Shown here: positions 1-6,481 of the stretch, piece after piece | Position numbering within the stretch: the stretch's first letter is position 1 | How the letters are laid out: every line of letters starts with the position of its first letter | DNA from: an uncultured Eubacteriales bacterium | Lineage (GTDB): Bacteria > Bacillota > Clostridia > Christensenellales > Aristaeellaceae | Direction of reading: 5' to 3' | Assembly: GCA_900553315.1 (NCBI GenBank) | Contig: USCW01000078.1 | Coordinates: 1 to 7,185 of the forward strand | Length of the DNA stretch: 7,185 nt | The notes under the pieces: model-generated | What the model was told of the DNA's origin: nothing | The model's database searches: none | The model's input: the letters and a program-made list of their open reading frames with translations, nothing else | Made by a program: the position numbers and the translations under genes

Positions 1-72
1 GGATAAGCCTAACGGCTGACAGCTCCCTCTGCAGAGGGAGCTGTCAGCCGTTAGGCTGACTGAGGATAAGCC
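1..72. repeat. Perfect 52-bp palindrome flanked by 9-bp direct repeats (REP/MITE-like element)
   Basis: Bases 6-57 are a perfect palindrome centred on CTGCAG, so either strand can fold into a 26-bp hairpin. The sequence GGATAAGCC occurs at 1-9 and again at 64-72. The left copy overlaps the palindrome by four bases. A smaller hairpin is also possible at 43-60 (GTCAGCC, loop GTTA, GGCTGAC), and it would compete with the large one. I recognise the AGAGGGAGCTGTCAGCC...GGCTGACTGAGG pattern as an interspersed non-coding repeat type seen in gut Clostridia; that recognition is from memory, not from a search. It has no coding capacity. The window edge hides whether further copies lie to the left. It could also act as a terminator or transcript-end structure, but it has no U-tract. 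Confidence 0.8.
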
Positions 73-133
73 CCTTTGTCAGCTTTCATGCTCATTGTTG
101 CTCTCATCATTCCCCCACCGCACCGAAACAGCA

Positions 134-167
134 GCAAAAGGCCGCTCAAACCTGAGCGGCCTTTTGC
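134..167. terminator. Bidirectional intrinsic terminator
   Basis: A perfect 15-bp stem (134-148 with 153-167) closes a 4-nt AACC loop. The stem core is GGCCGCTCA, with an A4 run at its left base and a T4 run at its right base, so both strands yield a GC-rich hairpin ending in U4. It lies 43 nt past the stop codon of the minus-strand DUF5107 fragment and most likely ended that gene's transcript. It could equally terminate a plus-strand gene located left of the window. Confidence 0.85.
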
Positions 168-210
168 TCTGCAATCGTAACAGTATTATTCTATAATTTC
201 CCCTGTTTTC

Positions 211-588
211 TTACTCCCGCATCTTTTCCAATCTCTTTTGCCCCTGCTCCATCAGGCGGCGGCAGTTTTTATCATGCTCCTTTTGCGCGTCCGTCTGATA
301 GACCCCCAATTTCGGCAGGGAAACTGCAAAAAAGTCATCCTCCACCCTATCGAAAATATGGCGTTCACCGAAGATAATCAGCTGATGGAAGGATTTCTTA
401 GCTTTTTCTTCCGCGTCAAGCGCATGGAACGCAAGGCCATGATAATAGATGTAACCCGAGGATTGATCGTTATAGCAGCGGGACACCTCCGGCGTGCTGA
501 ACCCCTCTGTTGTCTTTGCGAAGTATTTGCGTACCGCTGTTTCCTGACCCAGCTTGCGATAAGCGCATCCCATCAAATGACAGTATCC
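211..588 (-). pseudogene. C-terminal remnant of a DUF5107/TPR-type protein
   Basis: The frame encodes about 125 residues and ends in TAA at 211-213. Its features match what I know of the C-terminal TPR part of DUF5107 proteins: LMGCAYRKLGQ, then CYNDQSSGYIYYHGLAF, then KSFHQLIIFGERHIFD and DDFFAVSLPKLGVY. Those proteins are usually around a thousand residues long and are commonly found in carbohydrate-use loci; their biochemical role is not established. Here the family sequence is already under way at the first readable codons, and a TGA stop at 589-591 cuts the frame, so everything upstream is missing. The only starts are TTG at 574-576 or ATG at 571-573. Neither has a well-spaced ribosome binding site (GAGG lies about 13 nt away). 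I infer a decayed leftover, though translation as a short TPR protein is not excluded. Confidence 0.7.
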
Positions 589-618
589 TCACGGCAAAGG
601 TCATCCGTTGAGGCGCGC

Positions 619-650
619 AAAAGGGAGACAGTAAACGCTTACTGCCTCCC
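619..650 (-). terminator. Intrinsic terminator of the GH3 transcript
   Basis: On the minus strand, 27 nt after the GH3 stop, GGGAGGCAGTAA (650-639) pairs with TTACTGTCTCCC (634-623) around a GCGT loop. This gives 12 bp with a single G-U wobble, followed directly by UUUU (622-619). On the plus strand the same position is an A-C mismatch and there is no U-tract after the right arm, so the element is oriented to stop minus-strand transcription. Confidence 0.8.
630..643. promoter_or_regulatory. LacI/CcpA-operator-like palindrome inside the terminator stem
   Basis: AGTAAACGCTTACT matches the CcpA cre consensus TGWAANCGNTNWCA at every constrained position except the two outermost bases, and it has the central CG typical of LacI-family operators. 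It coincides with the apex of the GH3 terminator hairpin, so the symmetry may simply reflect RNA folding. A related sequence lies upstream of GH31 at 6687-6700 (11 of 14 bases identical). Operator function is inference only. Confidence 0.25.
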
Positions 651-676
651 TAAACTTATCTAATAGTCTATGCTGT

Positions 677-3034
677 TTACTTCAGCCGCAGCAGCAGCGT
701 CAACAGACGCTTCACGCTGGTGCGCAGGGCTTCGCGGCTCAGCTTGCCTTCCTGCAGCATCTTCAGCGTATGCTCCGGCATACCGGCGCCCATCTTCATG
801 TCATTGCCGGCCTCAATCTCGCGCCATTGCTCACCGAAGGTGTACCAGTCGGTCGTCACCATGCCGTCAAATCCCCACTCATCCCGCAGGATGCCCGTCA
901 GCAGCTCGTCGTTCTCGGAGGCGCGGCGGCCGTTGATGAGGTTATACGAGGACATAATGGACCACGGCTGAGCGGTCTTCACGCAAATTTCGAAGGCCGT
1001 CAAGTAGATTTCACGCAGCGCACGCTCGGACACGCGGGAATCGGAGTTGCGGCGATTCGTCTCCTTGTTGTTGCACGCAAAGTGCTTCAGGGAGCACGCC
1101 ACGCCCTCGCTCTGAATGCCGCGAATCAGCGCCGCGGACAGCTGGCCCGCCAGCAGCGGGTCTTCCGCGTAATATTCGAAGTTGCGTCCGCACAGGGGGC
1201 TGCGGTGAATGTTGATCGCGGGAGCCAGCCAGATGCCGATGCCGTTTTCATGCACCTCGAGCGCCGCCGCCTTGCCCACCTCATACAGCAGCTCCGGATC
1301 CCACGTGCAGCACAGCATGGTGGCGCAGGGGAACGCCGTGGTATTCACGCCGCACTCCGGCCAAATACGCAGACCCGCAGGGCCGTCCGCCGTCATGGCG
1401 CTGGGAATGCCCCGCTTGGGCAGGTTGCCCCAGCCAAAGGTGTTGCCCACGCCGTGGTTCGGCTGACCGCCCAGCAGGTGAACCATTTCCTCGTCCGTCA
1501 GCGTGTCCATGAACACGTCCAGCGTAAGCTTGCCGTCGTATACGTCCTTCAGCGTGGGCGTATCGTCGTCAGGCCGCCAGAAAATCTTCCGATAGCTGTT
1601 GGGGAAATCCTTGGGCGAAGCGCCGTCCTCCGGCAGAATGTCCCAATCCTCCTTGAAGCGCTCAGGCACGGGCATCTCCGGCAGCTTCTCGAAGGAGCCG
1701 TCCGCCAGCATCCGTTCCGGCAGCTGAGAGGGCGCACACTTGCGGGTGCATTGCTCCACCACCAGCGTGTCGTCCAGCGTCCACTTTTCGCCAAAGGCCG
1801 CCGCGTCCCGCACGTTGTCGCCCAGATAGAAGCGATAATCGCCCTTTTCCAGCAGCCACGCCGAGGCCTGTACCTTGCCCAGATCGTCATAGCTGGCGAA
1901 GTCCCGGGCGGTGAAGTGGAGCGTCAGCCGCTGGCTTTCGCCGGGCTTCAATTTGCCCGTCTTGGCGAAGCCCACCAGCACGCGGTGCGGCTTGCCCAGC
2001 TTGCCCTGCGGCGCTTCGCAGTACACCTGCGCCACCTGACGGCCTGCCACGTCGCCGGTATTCGTGACCTTCACCTGCACGGTGAAGTCCGTGTCCACCG
2101 CCGTCCAGCAGGCATCGGTGAACGCAAAGGAGGTATAGCTCAGGCCGTAGCCGAAGGGATAGCAGACCTTGTCCGCCGCCCCGGCCACCGTCTCAAAGTA
2201 GCGATAGCCCACGTAAATATCGTCGCGGTATTCCACATAGTCCTCGGAATCGTTGAAGCCCGCCGAGGAGGGATAGGCCGCGAAGTCCACCGCAAAGGTA
2301 TCCGTCAGGTGGCCGCTGGGGCATTCGTCTCCGCACAGCACATCTGCCGTAGCGCTTCCGCCCTCCATGCCGCCCTGCCACGCCAGCAGCGCCGCGCTGA
2401 TGCGGTCATCGCCCCGGAACCAGCTGCTGTCCATCATACCGCCGGTATTCAGCACCACCGCCACCCGCGGGAACGTGCTGCGCACCGCGTCCACCATAGC
2501 CATCTCCTCACGGCTGAGGAAGAAGTCGCCGTCAAAGGCCTCGCCCGTGCGATCCCAGCCCTCGCCGGAGAAACGGCAGATGGTAATCAGCGCCGTATCA
2601 GTAAACGCACGAGCCGCCTCCACCAGCTCCGCAGGCAATGCGGGCTCCACGGTCTTGCCGCAATGCGCGCCCTTGTCATGCTGCGCCGCCACATCCGCAC
2701 GGTAGAACTCGGACAAGGGCGCAAACAGGGACAGCCGCCCCTCCTGCTCCTTCTCCTCCAAGCCGTCCAGAATGCTGCGCGTATAGGCCACGGTGGTATC
2801 GCCGCTGCCGCCGCCGCCCTTCACATAGTCCACCTGTGCCTTGCCGAACACCGCCAGCTTCGCGTCCTTGGCGAAGGGCAGAAGACGCCCCTCATTCTTC
2901 AGCAGCACCATACCCTCCCGCGCCGCACGCCGGGACAGGGCGATGTGCTTCTTGCCGCCGGTCACGCGCTCACCATGCTCCCCAATGGGGGTGGCGGGCA
3001 TATAGGTAATCCGCTGCCATTTCTGTTCGCTCAT
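677..3034 (-). CDS. GH3 beta-glycosidase (beta-glucosidase-like), permuted domain order
   Basis: This 785-residue protein is a retaining exo-acting glycosidase of family GH3, probably a cytoplasmic beta-glucosidase or beta-xylosidase since no signal peptide is visible. The domain order is reversed relative to classical GH3. An alpha/beta sandwich comes first (about 30-260; EGMVLLKNEGRLLPF at 40-54, SGEGWDR at 156-162 with likely acid/base Glu158, PFGYGLSYTSF at 293-303). A fibronectin-III-like domain follows (about 305-405), and the TIM barrel is last (about 505-775; TADGPAGLR at 548-556, GRNFEYYAEDP at 616-626, KHF at 650-652, nucleophile Asp729 in TTDW). All expected catalytic motifs are intact. 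This arrangement is known from Ruminococcus albus and Butyrivibrio beta-glucosidases. The open frame runs back to 3217, but the promoter and the AAAGGAG site fix the start at 3034. Substrate specificity cannot be read from the sequence. Confidence 0.95.
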   Translation of the reverse strand: MSEQKWQRITYMPATPIGEHGERVTGGKKHIALSRRAAREGMVLLKNEGRLLPFAKDAKLAVFGKAQVDYVKGGGGSGDTTVAYTRSILDGLEEKEQEGRLSLFAPLSEFYRADVAAQHDKGAHCGKTVEPALPAELVEAARAFTDTALITICRFSGEGWDRTGEAFDGDFFLSREEMAMVDAVRSTFPRVAVVLNTGGMMDSSWFRGDDRISAALLAWQGGMEGGSATADVLCGDECPSGHLTDTFAVDFAAYPSSAGFNDSEDYVEYRDDIYVGYRYFETVAGAADKVCYPFGYGLSYTSFAFTDACWTAVDTDFTVQVKVTNTGDVAGRQVAQVYCEAPQGKLGKPHRVLVGFAKTGKLKPGESQRLTLHFTARDFASYDDLGKVQASAWLLEKGDYRFYLGDNVRDAAAFGEKWTLDDTLVVEQCTRKCAPSQLPERMLADGSFEKLPEMPVPERFKEDWDILPEDGASPKDFPNSYRKIFWRPDDDTPTLKDVYDGKLTLDVFMDTLTDEEMVHLLGGQPNHGVGNTFGWGNLPKRGIPSAMTADGPAGLRIWPECGVNTTAFPCATMLCCTWDPELLYEVGKAAALEVHENGIGIWLAPAINIHRSPLCGRNFEYYAEDPLLAGQLSAALIRGIQSEGVACSLKHFACNNKETNRRNSDSRVSERALREIYLTAFEICVKTAQPWSIMSSYNLINGRRASENDELLTGILRDEWGFDGMVTTDWYTFGEQWREIEAGNDMKMGAGMPEHTLKMLQEGKLSREALRTSVKRLLTLLLRLK

Positions 3035-3043
3035 GTTTCCTTT

Positions 3044-3050
3044 CTCCTTT
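3044..3050 (-). promoter_or_regulatory. Ribosome binding site deciding the GH3 start
   Basis: AAAGGAG on the minus strand lies 9 nt upstream of the ATG at 3034-3032. The more upstream in-frame starts (up to 3217) have no such site and lie on the far side of the promoter, so translation from 3034 is preferred. Confidence 0.8.
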
Positions 3051-3071
3051 GCTTTCAGGATGGTTGTCTGT

Positions 3072-3100
3072 ATTATACCGAATCCGCTTTTCCGAAACAA
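3072..3100 (-). promoter_or_regulatory. Sigma-A-type promoter for the GH3 gene
   Basis: On the minus strand TTGTTT (3100-3095) is followed by exactly 17 nt and then a perfect TATAAT (3077-3072). Transcription would start near 3065, giving a leader of about 30 nt that contains the ribosome binding site. The -35 box matches only the first three consensus bases, which suits an activated promoter. This gives the GH3 gene expression independent of the GH31-GDPD transcript. Confidence 0.7.
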
Positions 3101-3130
3101 TACACATTTCTTTGCATTCAATAACACATT
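3098..3130 (-). promoter_or_regulatory. Direct repeats overlapping the -35 box: candidate activator site
   Basis: On the plus strand CAATACACATT (3098-3108) and CAATAACACATT (3119-3130) are the same motif with a one-base insertion, starting 21 bp apart, i.e. two helical turns. The proximal copy overlaps the -35 hexamer at 3095-3100. Direct repeats at this spacing next to a weak -35 are typical of AraC-type activator sites. No regulator gene is in the window, so the partner is unknown. Confidence 0.4.
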
Positions 3131-3204
3131 CTTGCGTTTCGCGGCACACCTGCGGAGGCGCTTTGCCTGATACAGAAAAGCAGCCGTGCCGCCTTCGCAA
3201 AGAA
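3129..3204. repeat. Imperfect long inverted repeat between GDPD and GH3
   Basis: TTCTTGCG plus GCGGCAC (3129-3136, 3141-3147) faces GTGCCGC plus CGCAAAGAA (3186-3192, 3196-3204). The two paired blocks are separated by a small internal loop, with one bulged base in the outer block. The 38-nt interior holds a further small hairpin, AGGC/GCCT at 3156-3168. It begins 18 nt after the GDPD stop and lies just upstream of the GH3 promoter. It may end or stabilise the GH31-GDPD transcript, although there is no U-tract. Confidence 0.4.
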
Positions 3205-3221
3205 TAGCATGAACCAACGTC

Positions 3222-4043
3222 TTACTTTCGCTGCTCCATATAGTGCCGCAGCATCATAGGCCAGTCTGTCTGGATAATGTTGAAGCCATGATCCAGCAGC
3301 CAGCCCCAGCCCTCGTCCATGCGTCCGGGGGCGGAAATATTGTCGTTATGCCCCGCCGCCAGCACGGCCCGATGATCGTACACAATGGCATTGACCCAGC
3401 GAATGAGCCCGTGCTTCCGCATCCACTCCGCATAGACTTCCCCCGCAATGGGGCAGTCCTCCCGGTCGAAAAGCGCCTCCACACCGATGTAGTTCAGCTT
3501 GCGGCGAAGCATGGCCTCACTCTGCGTGTCCTCGCCCGACAGAATCAGCATGTAATTGATCTCCGGAGCGTTCTGCTCCAGCCAGTCCGCTACCGCCGGG
3601 TCGGGGCCGGTCTTGACCAAAATTTGCTCTGCCATACCATGGCGGCGAATAGCACGGGTGATGGGCTCCACGTTGTCCCAGAACTTGTCAACGTTGATAT
3701 AGCAGCGATCCTTTAGGTGCTCCAGCATCGCGTCGAAGGTGGTGAGCTTCTTTTCCGTGGGCGTGCCGTCGCCGTTGACATAAACCAGCTTCCGCGCCTC
3801 CTCGGCGGTCATTTCCTTCAGGTAGCGCTTGGAATGCAGAAACACCGGCTCCATGCCGGGATGGAACACAAAAAGCTCACCATCGGCGGTGTTGGATACG
3901 TCCAGCTCCACCATGTCCGCCCCCTGACACAGCGCCGTGTCAAAGGCCTCCGGCGTGTTGCCGGGAATATCGCCGCCGGCCACGCCGCGATGCGCGGCAA
4001 TCAGCGTGCGTGCAAACGCATCTTCCTTCAACTTCCAGGTCAT
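3222..4043 (-). CDS. Glycerophosphodiester phosphodiesterase-family protein (GDPD)
   Basis: This 273-residue single-domain TIM-barrel protein belongs to the family that hydrolyses glycerophosphodiesters to glycerol 3-phosphate and an alcohol. Landmarks are AHRG at 17-20 (His18), GNTPEAF at 28-34, VELDV at 45-49 (metal ligands Glu46 and Asp48), FHPG at 60-63 (second catalytic His61), NVDK at 117-120 and the closing TDWP at 259-262. Two positions differ from the textbook family: the Glu of the usual PENT is Gly27-Gly28 here, and the third metal ligand, normally Glu, appears to be Asp119. I recall a gut-Clostridia clade with this pattern, so this is probably specialisation rather than decay. There is no signal peptide. 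AAAGGA (4050-4055) sits 6 nt before the ATG, and the gene follows GH31 by 37 nt, so it is cotranscribed. The actual substrate is unknown. Confidence 0.88.
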   Translation of the reverse strand: MTWKLKEDAFARTLIAAHRGVAGGDIPGNTPEAFDTALCQGADMVELDVSNTADGELFVFHPGMEPVFLHSKRYLKEMTAEEARKLVYVNGDGTPTEKKLTTFDAMLEHLKDRCYINVDKFWDNVEPITRAIRRHGMAEQILVKTGPDPAVADWLEQNAPEINYMLILSGEDTQSEAMLRRKLNYIGVEALFDREDCPIAGEVYAEWMRKHGLIRWVNAIVYDHRAVLAAGHNDNISAPGRMDEGWGWLLDHGFNIIQTDWPMMLRHYMEQRK

Positions 4044-4080
4044 AAGCTGTCCTTTCTGTCCACAAAGCTTTTTTTCCTGT

Positions 4081-6465
4081 TCAGCTGCGCTGCTTCTGCT
4101 CCCAGTAAGCCCGGCAGAGCTCCATCAGCGCTCCGGCCAGCGCACGGCTGGATACACGCGTCTGAATCGCCAGCAGACCATCCTTGAGGCCATCGCTCTG
4201 CGTCATGGCGTCGTAGACCCGCGGCTTATCATCCAGCGGCATTTCCGCATCGTTGATGAGCCAATAGGCCGCATCCAGCGGCGCACGGTCGTCCCGCTGC
4301 AGGCCCTCCGGGAAGGTCAGCGTCAGCTTCACACTCACGGGACAGACAGGCAGTTCAATTCGCAGCAGGTGCTTCTCCTCATCGTAGGAGGAGGCCGCCG
4401 CCACCGCCTGACCGTCCGCCTGACAGCACACCGGCACAGGCAGCACGTTCGCCAACTCCACCGTCCAGCGGCGCTCCGACGGGAGCAGGGACAAATCCCC
4501 CTCCGCCGCAACGGTCAAGGTCGGCACGTCGCCCTCGGTATAGGTGATATGCGTCTTCGCGCATACGCCCTGCTGATAAGCTTCCGTCTTGTTATCGTCC
4601 TCGTAAAGCGTGAAGGTATTGGACGCGCCGGGACACACGCGAAGCGTCAGCGCCTTGGGATTCTCCTGCGCTGCCGCAAAGGGATCATCGTCCATGGGGA
4701 TGATCGCGCCCGCCTTAGCCAGCACAGGGAAGCTATACAGGGTGCGGTACATCTCCACCGTCTGTCCGCCCTGATAGGTCACGCCCGTGAAGAAGTCCGT
4801 CCATGTGCCCTCCGGGAGCCACACGGTCGTGGAGGCCACCGGCGCATCCGCTGCGGTGTGACTGGTAATGGGCGCGCAGATCAGCTCGCTGCCGAAGGTG
4901 TATTCGTTGGGCACGTTATAGGCCGCGTCCTCCTTGGGATTGCTGTAATACATGGGCTGACACAGGGGCAGCCCCTCGGCCCAAGCCCGATGATTCATGG
5001 TATAGAGATACGGGATCATGCGGTGACGCAAGCGCAGAAAATCTTCCGCCATATCGCGCACATCTGCACGATAGCGCCACGGCTCGCGCACGTTGAACTC
5101 ATTGATGGAGCTGTGCAGACGGCAGATCGGCGCAAAGGCTCCCCATTGCACCCAACGGCCATACAACTCATCATCCTTAACACCGTGCATGTGACCGCCG
5201 ATATCGTGGCTCCACCATGCATAGCCGATATTATCCGCAGTCGCGGTGAAATAAGGCTGGAAATTCAGCGACTCCCACGTAACGTAGGTGTCTCCGGAGA
5301 AGCCCACGGGATATCGATGGGAGCCGGGGCCCGCATAGCGCGAGAAGGTCAGCGGGCGCAGACCGTTCCGGGCGGAATCCATAAAATGGAAATGATTCAG
5401 CATCCACAGGGGATCCAGCCCCTTCATGCCCGTCTTTTGGCCCTGCTGCCAGTCCAGCCACCAGAAGTCCACGCCCTCATCCTCCATGGGATGCAGCACA
5501 TCCTCAAAGTAGTAGTGCATAAACTTCGGCGATGCAGGATCAAAGGGCACAGGCTCCTCGGCGGCCGCGTCCACGCCCATATGCTCCGCCAGCGCGGGAT
5601 ACGCCCTTTCATAGGCGCGGATGCCGTCTGCGGGATGCAGATTCAGCGTCACCTTCATGCCGCGATCATGCAGATTTTTCAGGAAGGCCACGTGATCCGG
5701 GAAAAGCTCGGAATTCCACGTGTAGCCCGTCCAGCCGCCGCCGTATTTCGGATCGATCTTCGTCAGGTGCCAGTCCATGTCAATGACCGCCACGCTCATA
5801 GGCACATTCTCCTTGTGGAAGCGATCCATCAAGGCGAGGTACTGCGCCTGTGTATAGGGATAATAGCGGCTCCACCAGTTGCCCATGGTGAAGCGAGGCA
5901 GCATGGGCATCTCACCCGTAAGGCGGAAGAAATCCCGCAGTCCGGTCAGATAGTCCTGCCCATAGCAGAAAAGATATTGATCCACCACGCCATCCTTCCG
6001 GGGCAGAGGCCAGTCCTTTTCATCCAGCAGCAGGGCTGCGCTGTCGTCCAGCACCTCCCAGCCTTCGCGGGAGAACAGGCCGCTTCCCAGACAGCACGCG
6101 CCGTTCACCTCATCCAGCGTGCGCACGGTGCCGCCCAGCGGATGCGTGGGACGCTCCCCGAAGCGGCAGACGCTGCCGTTTTCCTTCAGCGTGACGGTCA
6201 AGCTTTCGCTCGTGAATGCCCCACCCAAATAGCTCAGGGTCAGCTTGTCCGTCTCGATGGTCACACCCTCGCCCTGCTTTTCCGCCGTAAAGGCGCAGAC
6301 GGGAAAGTCACGATACAGCACCGTCTGAGTGGGCGCGTCGTTGAAGCTGCCCTCCGCGTCGTATTCCACGCGGATCAGCGCAGGGGTCAGGACGGTAAAC
6401 CGCCAGGCTTTTCCGCTCACCATGGCCCACGGCTGTGCCAGCGGACGCTTCTCCATGCTACGCAT
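4081..6465 (-). CDS. GH31 alpha-glycosidase (alpha-glucosidase-like)
   Basis: This 794-residue protein is a retaining GH31 glycosidase. Domains run as an N-terminal beta-sandwich (about 1-180), a TIM barrel (about 185-500), beta-rich C-terminal domains including a DUF5110-like part (TFTLYEDDNKTEAY at 617-630), and an alpha-helical tail (about 720-794). Barrel motifs are IDMDWH (228-233), FWWLDWQQG (334-342) with nucleophile Asp338, GFSGDTYVTW (388-397) with acid/base Asp392, and SHDIGGHMHGVKDDELYGRW (419-438). The nucleophile context WWLDWQQG differs from the W-x-D-x-N-E of well-studied alpha-glucosidases and marks a distinct subgroup, so the sugar cleaved is uncertain. There is no signal peptide, so it is probably cytoplasmic. 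The start at 6465 is chosen because GAAAGGA lies 9 nt upstream; the next Met, three codons in, would be 18 nt away. It is the first intact gene of the GH31-GDPD transcript. No convincing promoter was found between it and 6700. Confidence 0.95.
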   Translation of the reverse strand: MRSMEKRPLAQPWAMVSGKAWRFTVLTPALIRVEYDAEGSFNDAPTQTVLYRDFPVCAFTAEKQGEGVTIETDKLTLSYLGGAFTSESLTVTLKENGSVCRFGERPTHPLGGTVRTLDEVNGACCLGSGLFSREGWEVLDDSAALLLDEKDWPLPRKDGVVDQYLFCYGQDYLTGLRDFFRLTGEMPMLPRFTMGNWWSRYYPYTQAQYLALMDRFHKENVPMSVAVIDMDWHLTKIDPKYGGGWTGYTWNSELFPDHVAFLKNLHDRGMKVTLNLHPADGIRAYERAYPALAEHMGVDAAAEEPVPFDPASPKFMHYYFEDVLHPMEDEGVDFWWLDWQQGQKTGMKGLDPLWMLNHFHFMDSARNGLRPLTFSRYAGPGSHRYPVGFSGDTYVTWESLNFQPYFTATADNIGYAWWSHDIGGHMHGVKDDELYGRWVQWGAFAPICRLHSSINEFNVREPWRYRADVRDMAEDFLRLRHRMIPYLYTMNHRAWAEGLPLCQPMYYSNPKEDAAYNVPNEYTFGSELICAPITSHTAADAPVASTTVWLPEGTWTDFFTGVTYQGGQTVEMYRTLYSFPVLAKAGAIIPMDDDPFAAAQENPKALTLRVCPGASNTFTLYEDDNKTEAYQQGVCAKTHITYTEGDVPTLTVAAEGDLSLLPSERRWTVELANVLPVPVCCQADGQAVAAASSYDEEKHLLRIELPVCPVSVKLTLTFPEGLQRDDRAPLDAAYWLINDAEMPLDDKPRVYDAMTQSDGLKDGLLAIQTRVSSRALAGALMELCRAYWEQKQRS

Positions 6466-6474
6466 TTGTGTTGT

Positions 6475-6481
6475 TCCTTTC
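6475..6481 (-). promoter_or_regulatory. GH31 ribosome binding site overlapping an upstream stop codon
   Basis: GAAAGGA on the minus strand is 9 nt before the GH31 ATG. The TGA at 6482-6480 that ends the upstream open frame shares two bases with it (TGAAAGGA). This is the arrangement of an operon in which ribosomes finishing one gene reinitiate on the next, which suggests GH31 was once preceded by a cotranscribed gene. Confidence 0.6.

Noticed and set aside
169..197. Plus-strand TATAAT at 192-197 as a promoter
   Set aside because: The element 17 nt upstream (CTGCAA) matches the -35 consensus at only three positions, and no plus-strand gene follows; the downstream sequence is the minus-strand DUF5107 fragment.
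238..663. 141-codon plus-strand ORF
   Set aside because: Shadow of the DUF5107 fragment plus the terminator region; no coherent protein features.
770..3124. 784-codon plus-strand open frame opposite GH3
   Set aside because: It lies entirely antisense to a GH3 gene with all catalytic motifs. The composition is His/Arg/Ala-rich without domains, a by-product of GC-rich codons on the other strand.
3035..3217. 61-residue N-terminal extension of the GH3 protein
   Set aside because: The in-frame extension contains the promoter (3072-3100) and has Lys/Arg/Cys-rich, unfamily-like sequence. The AAAGGAG site fits the start at 3034.
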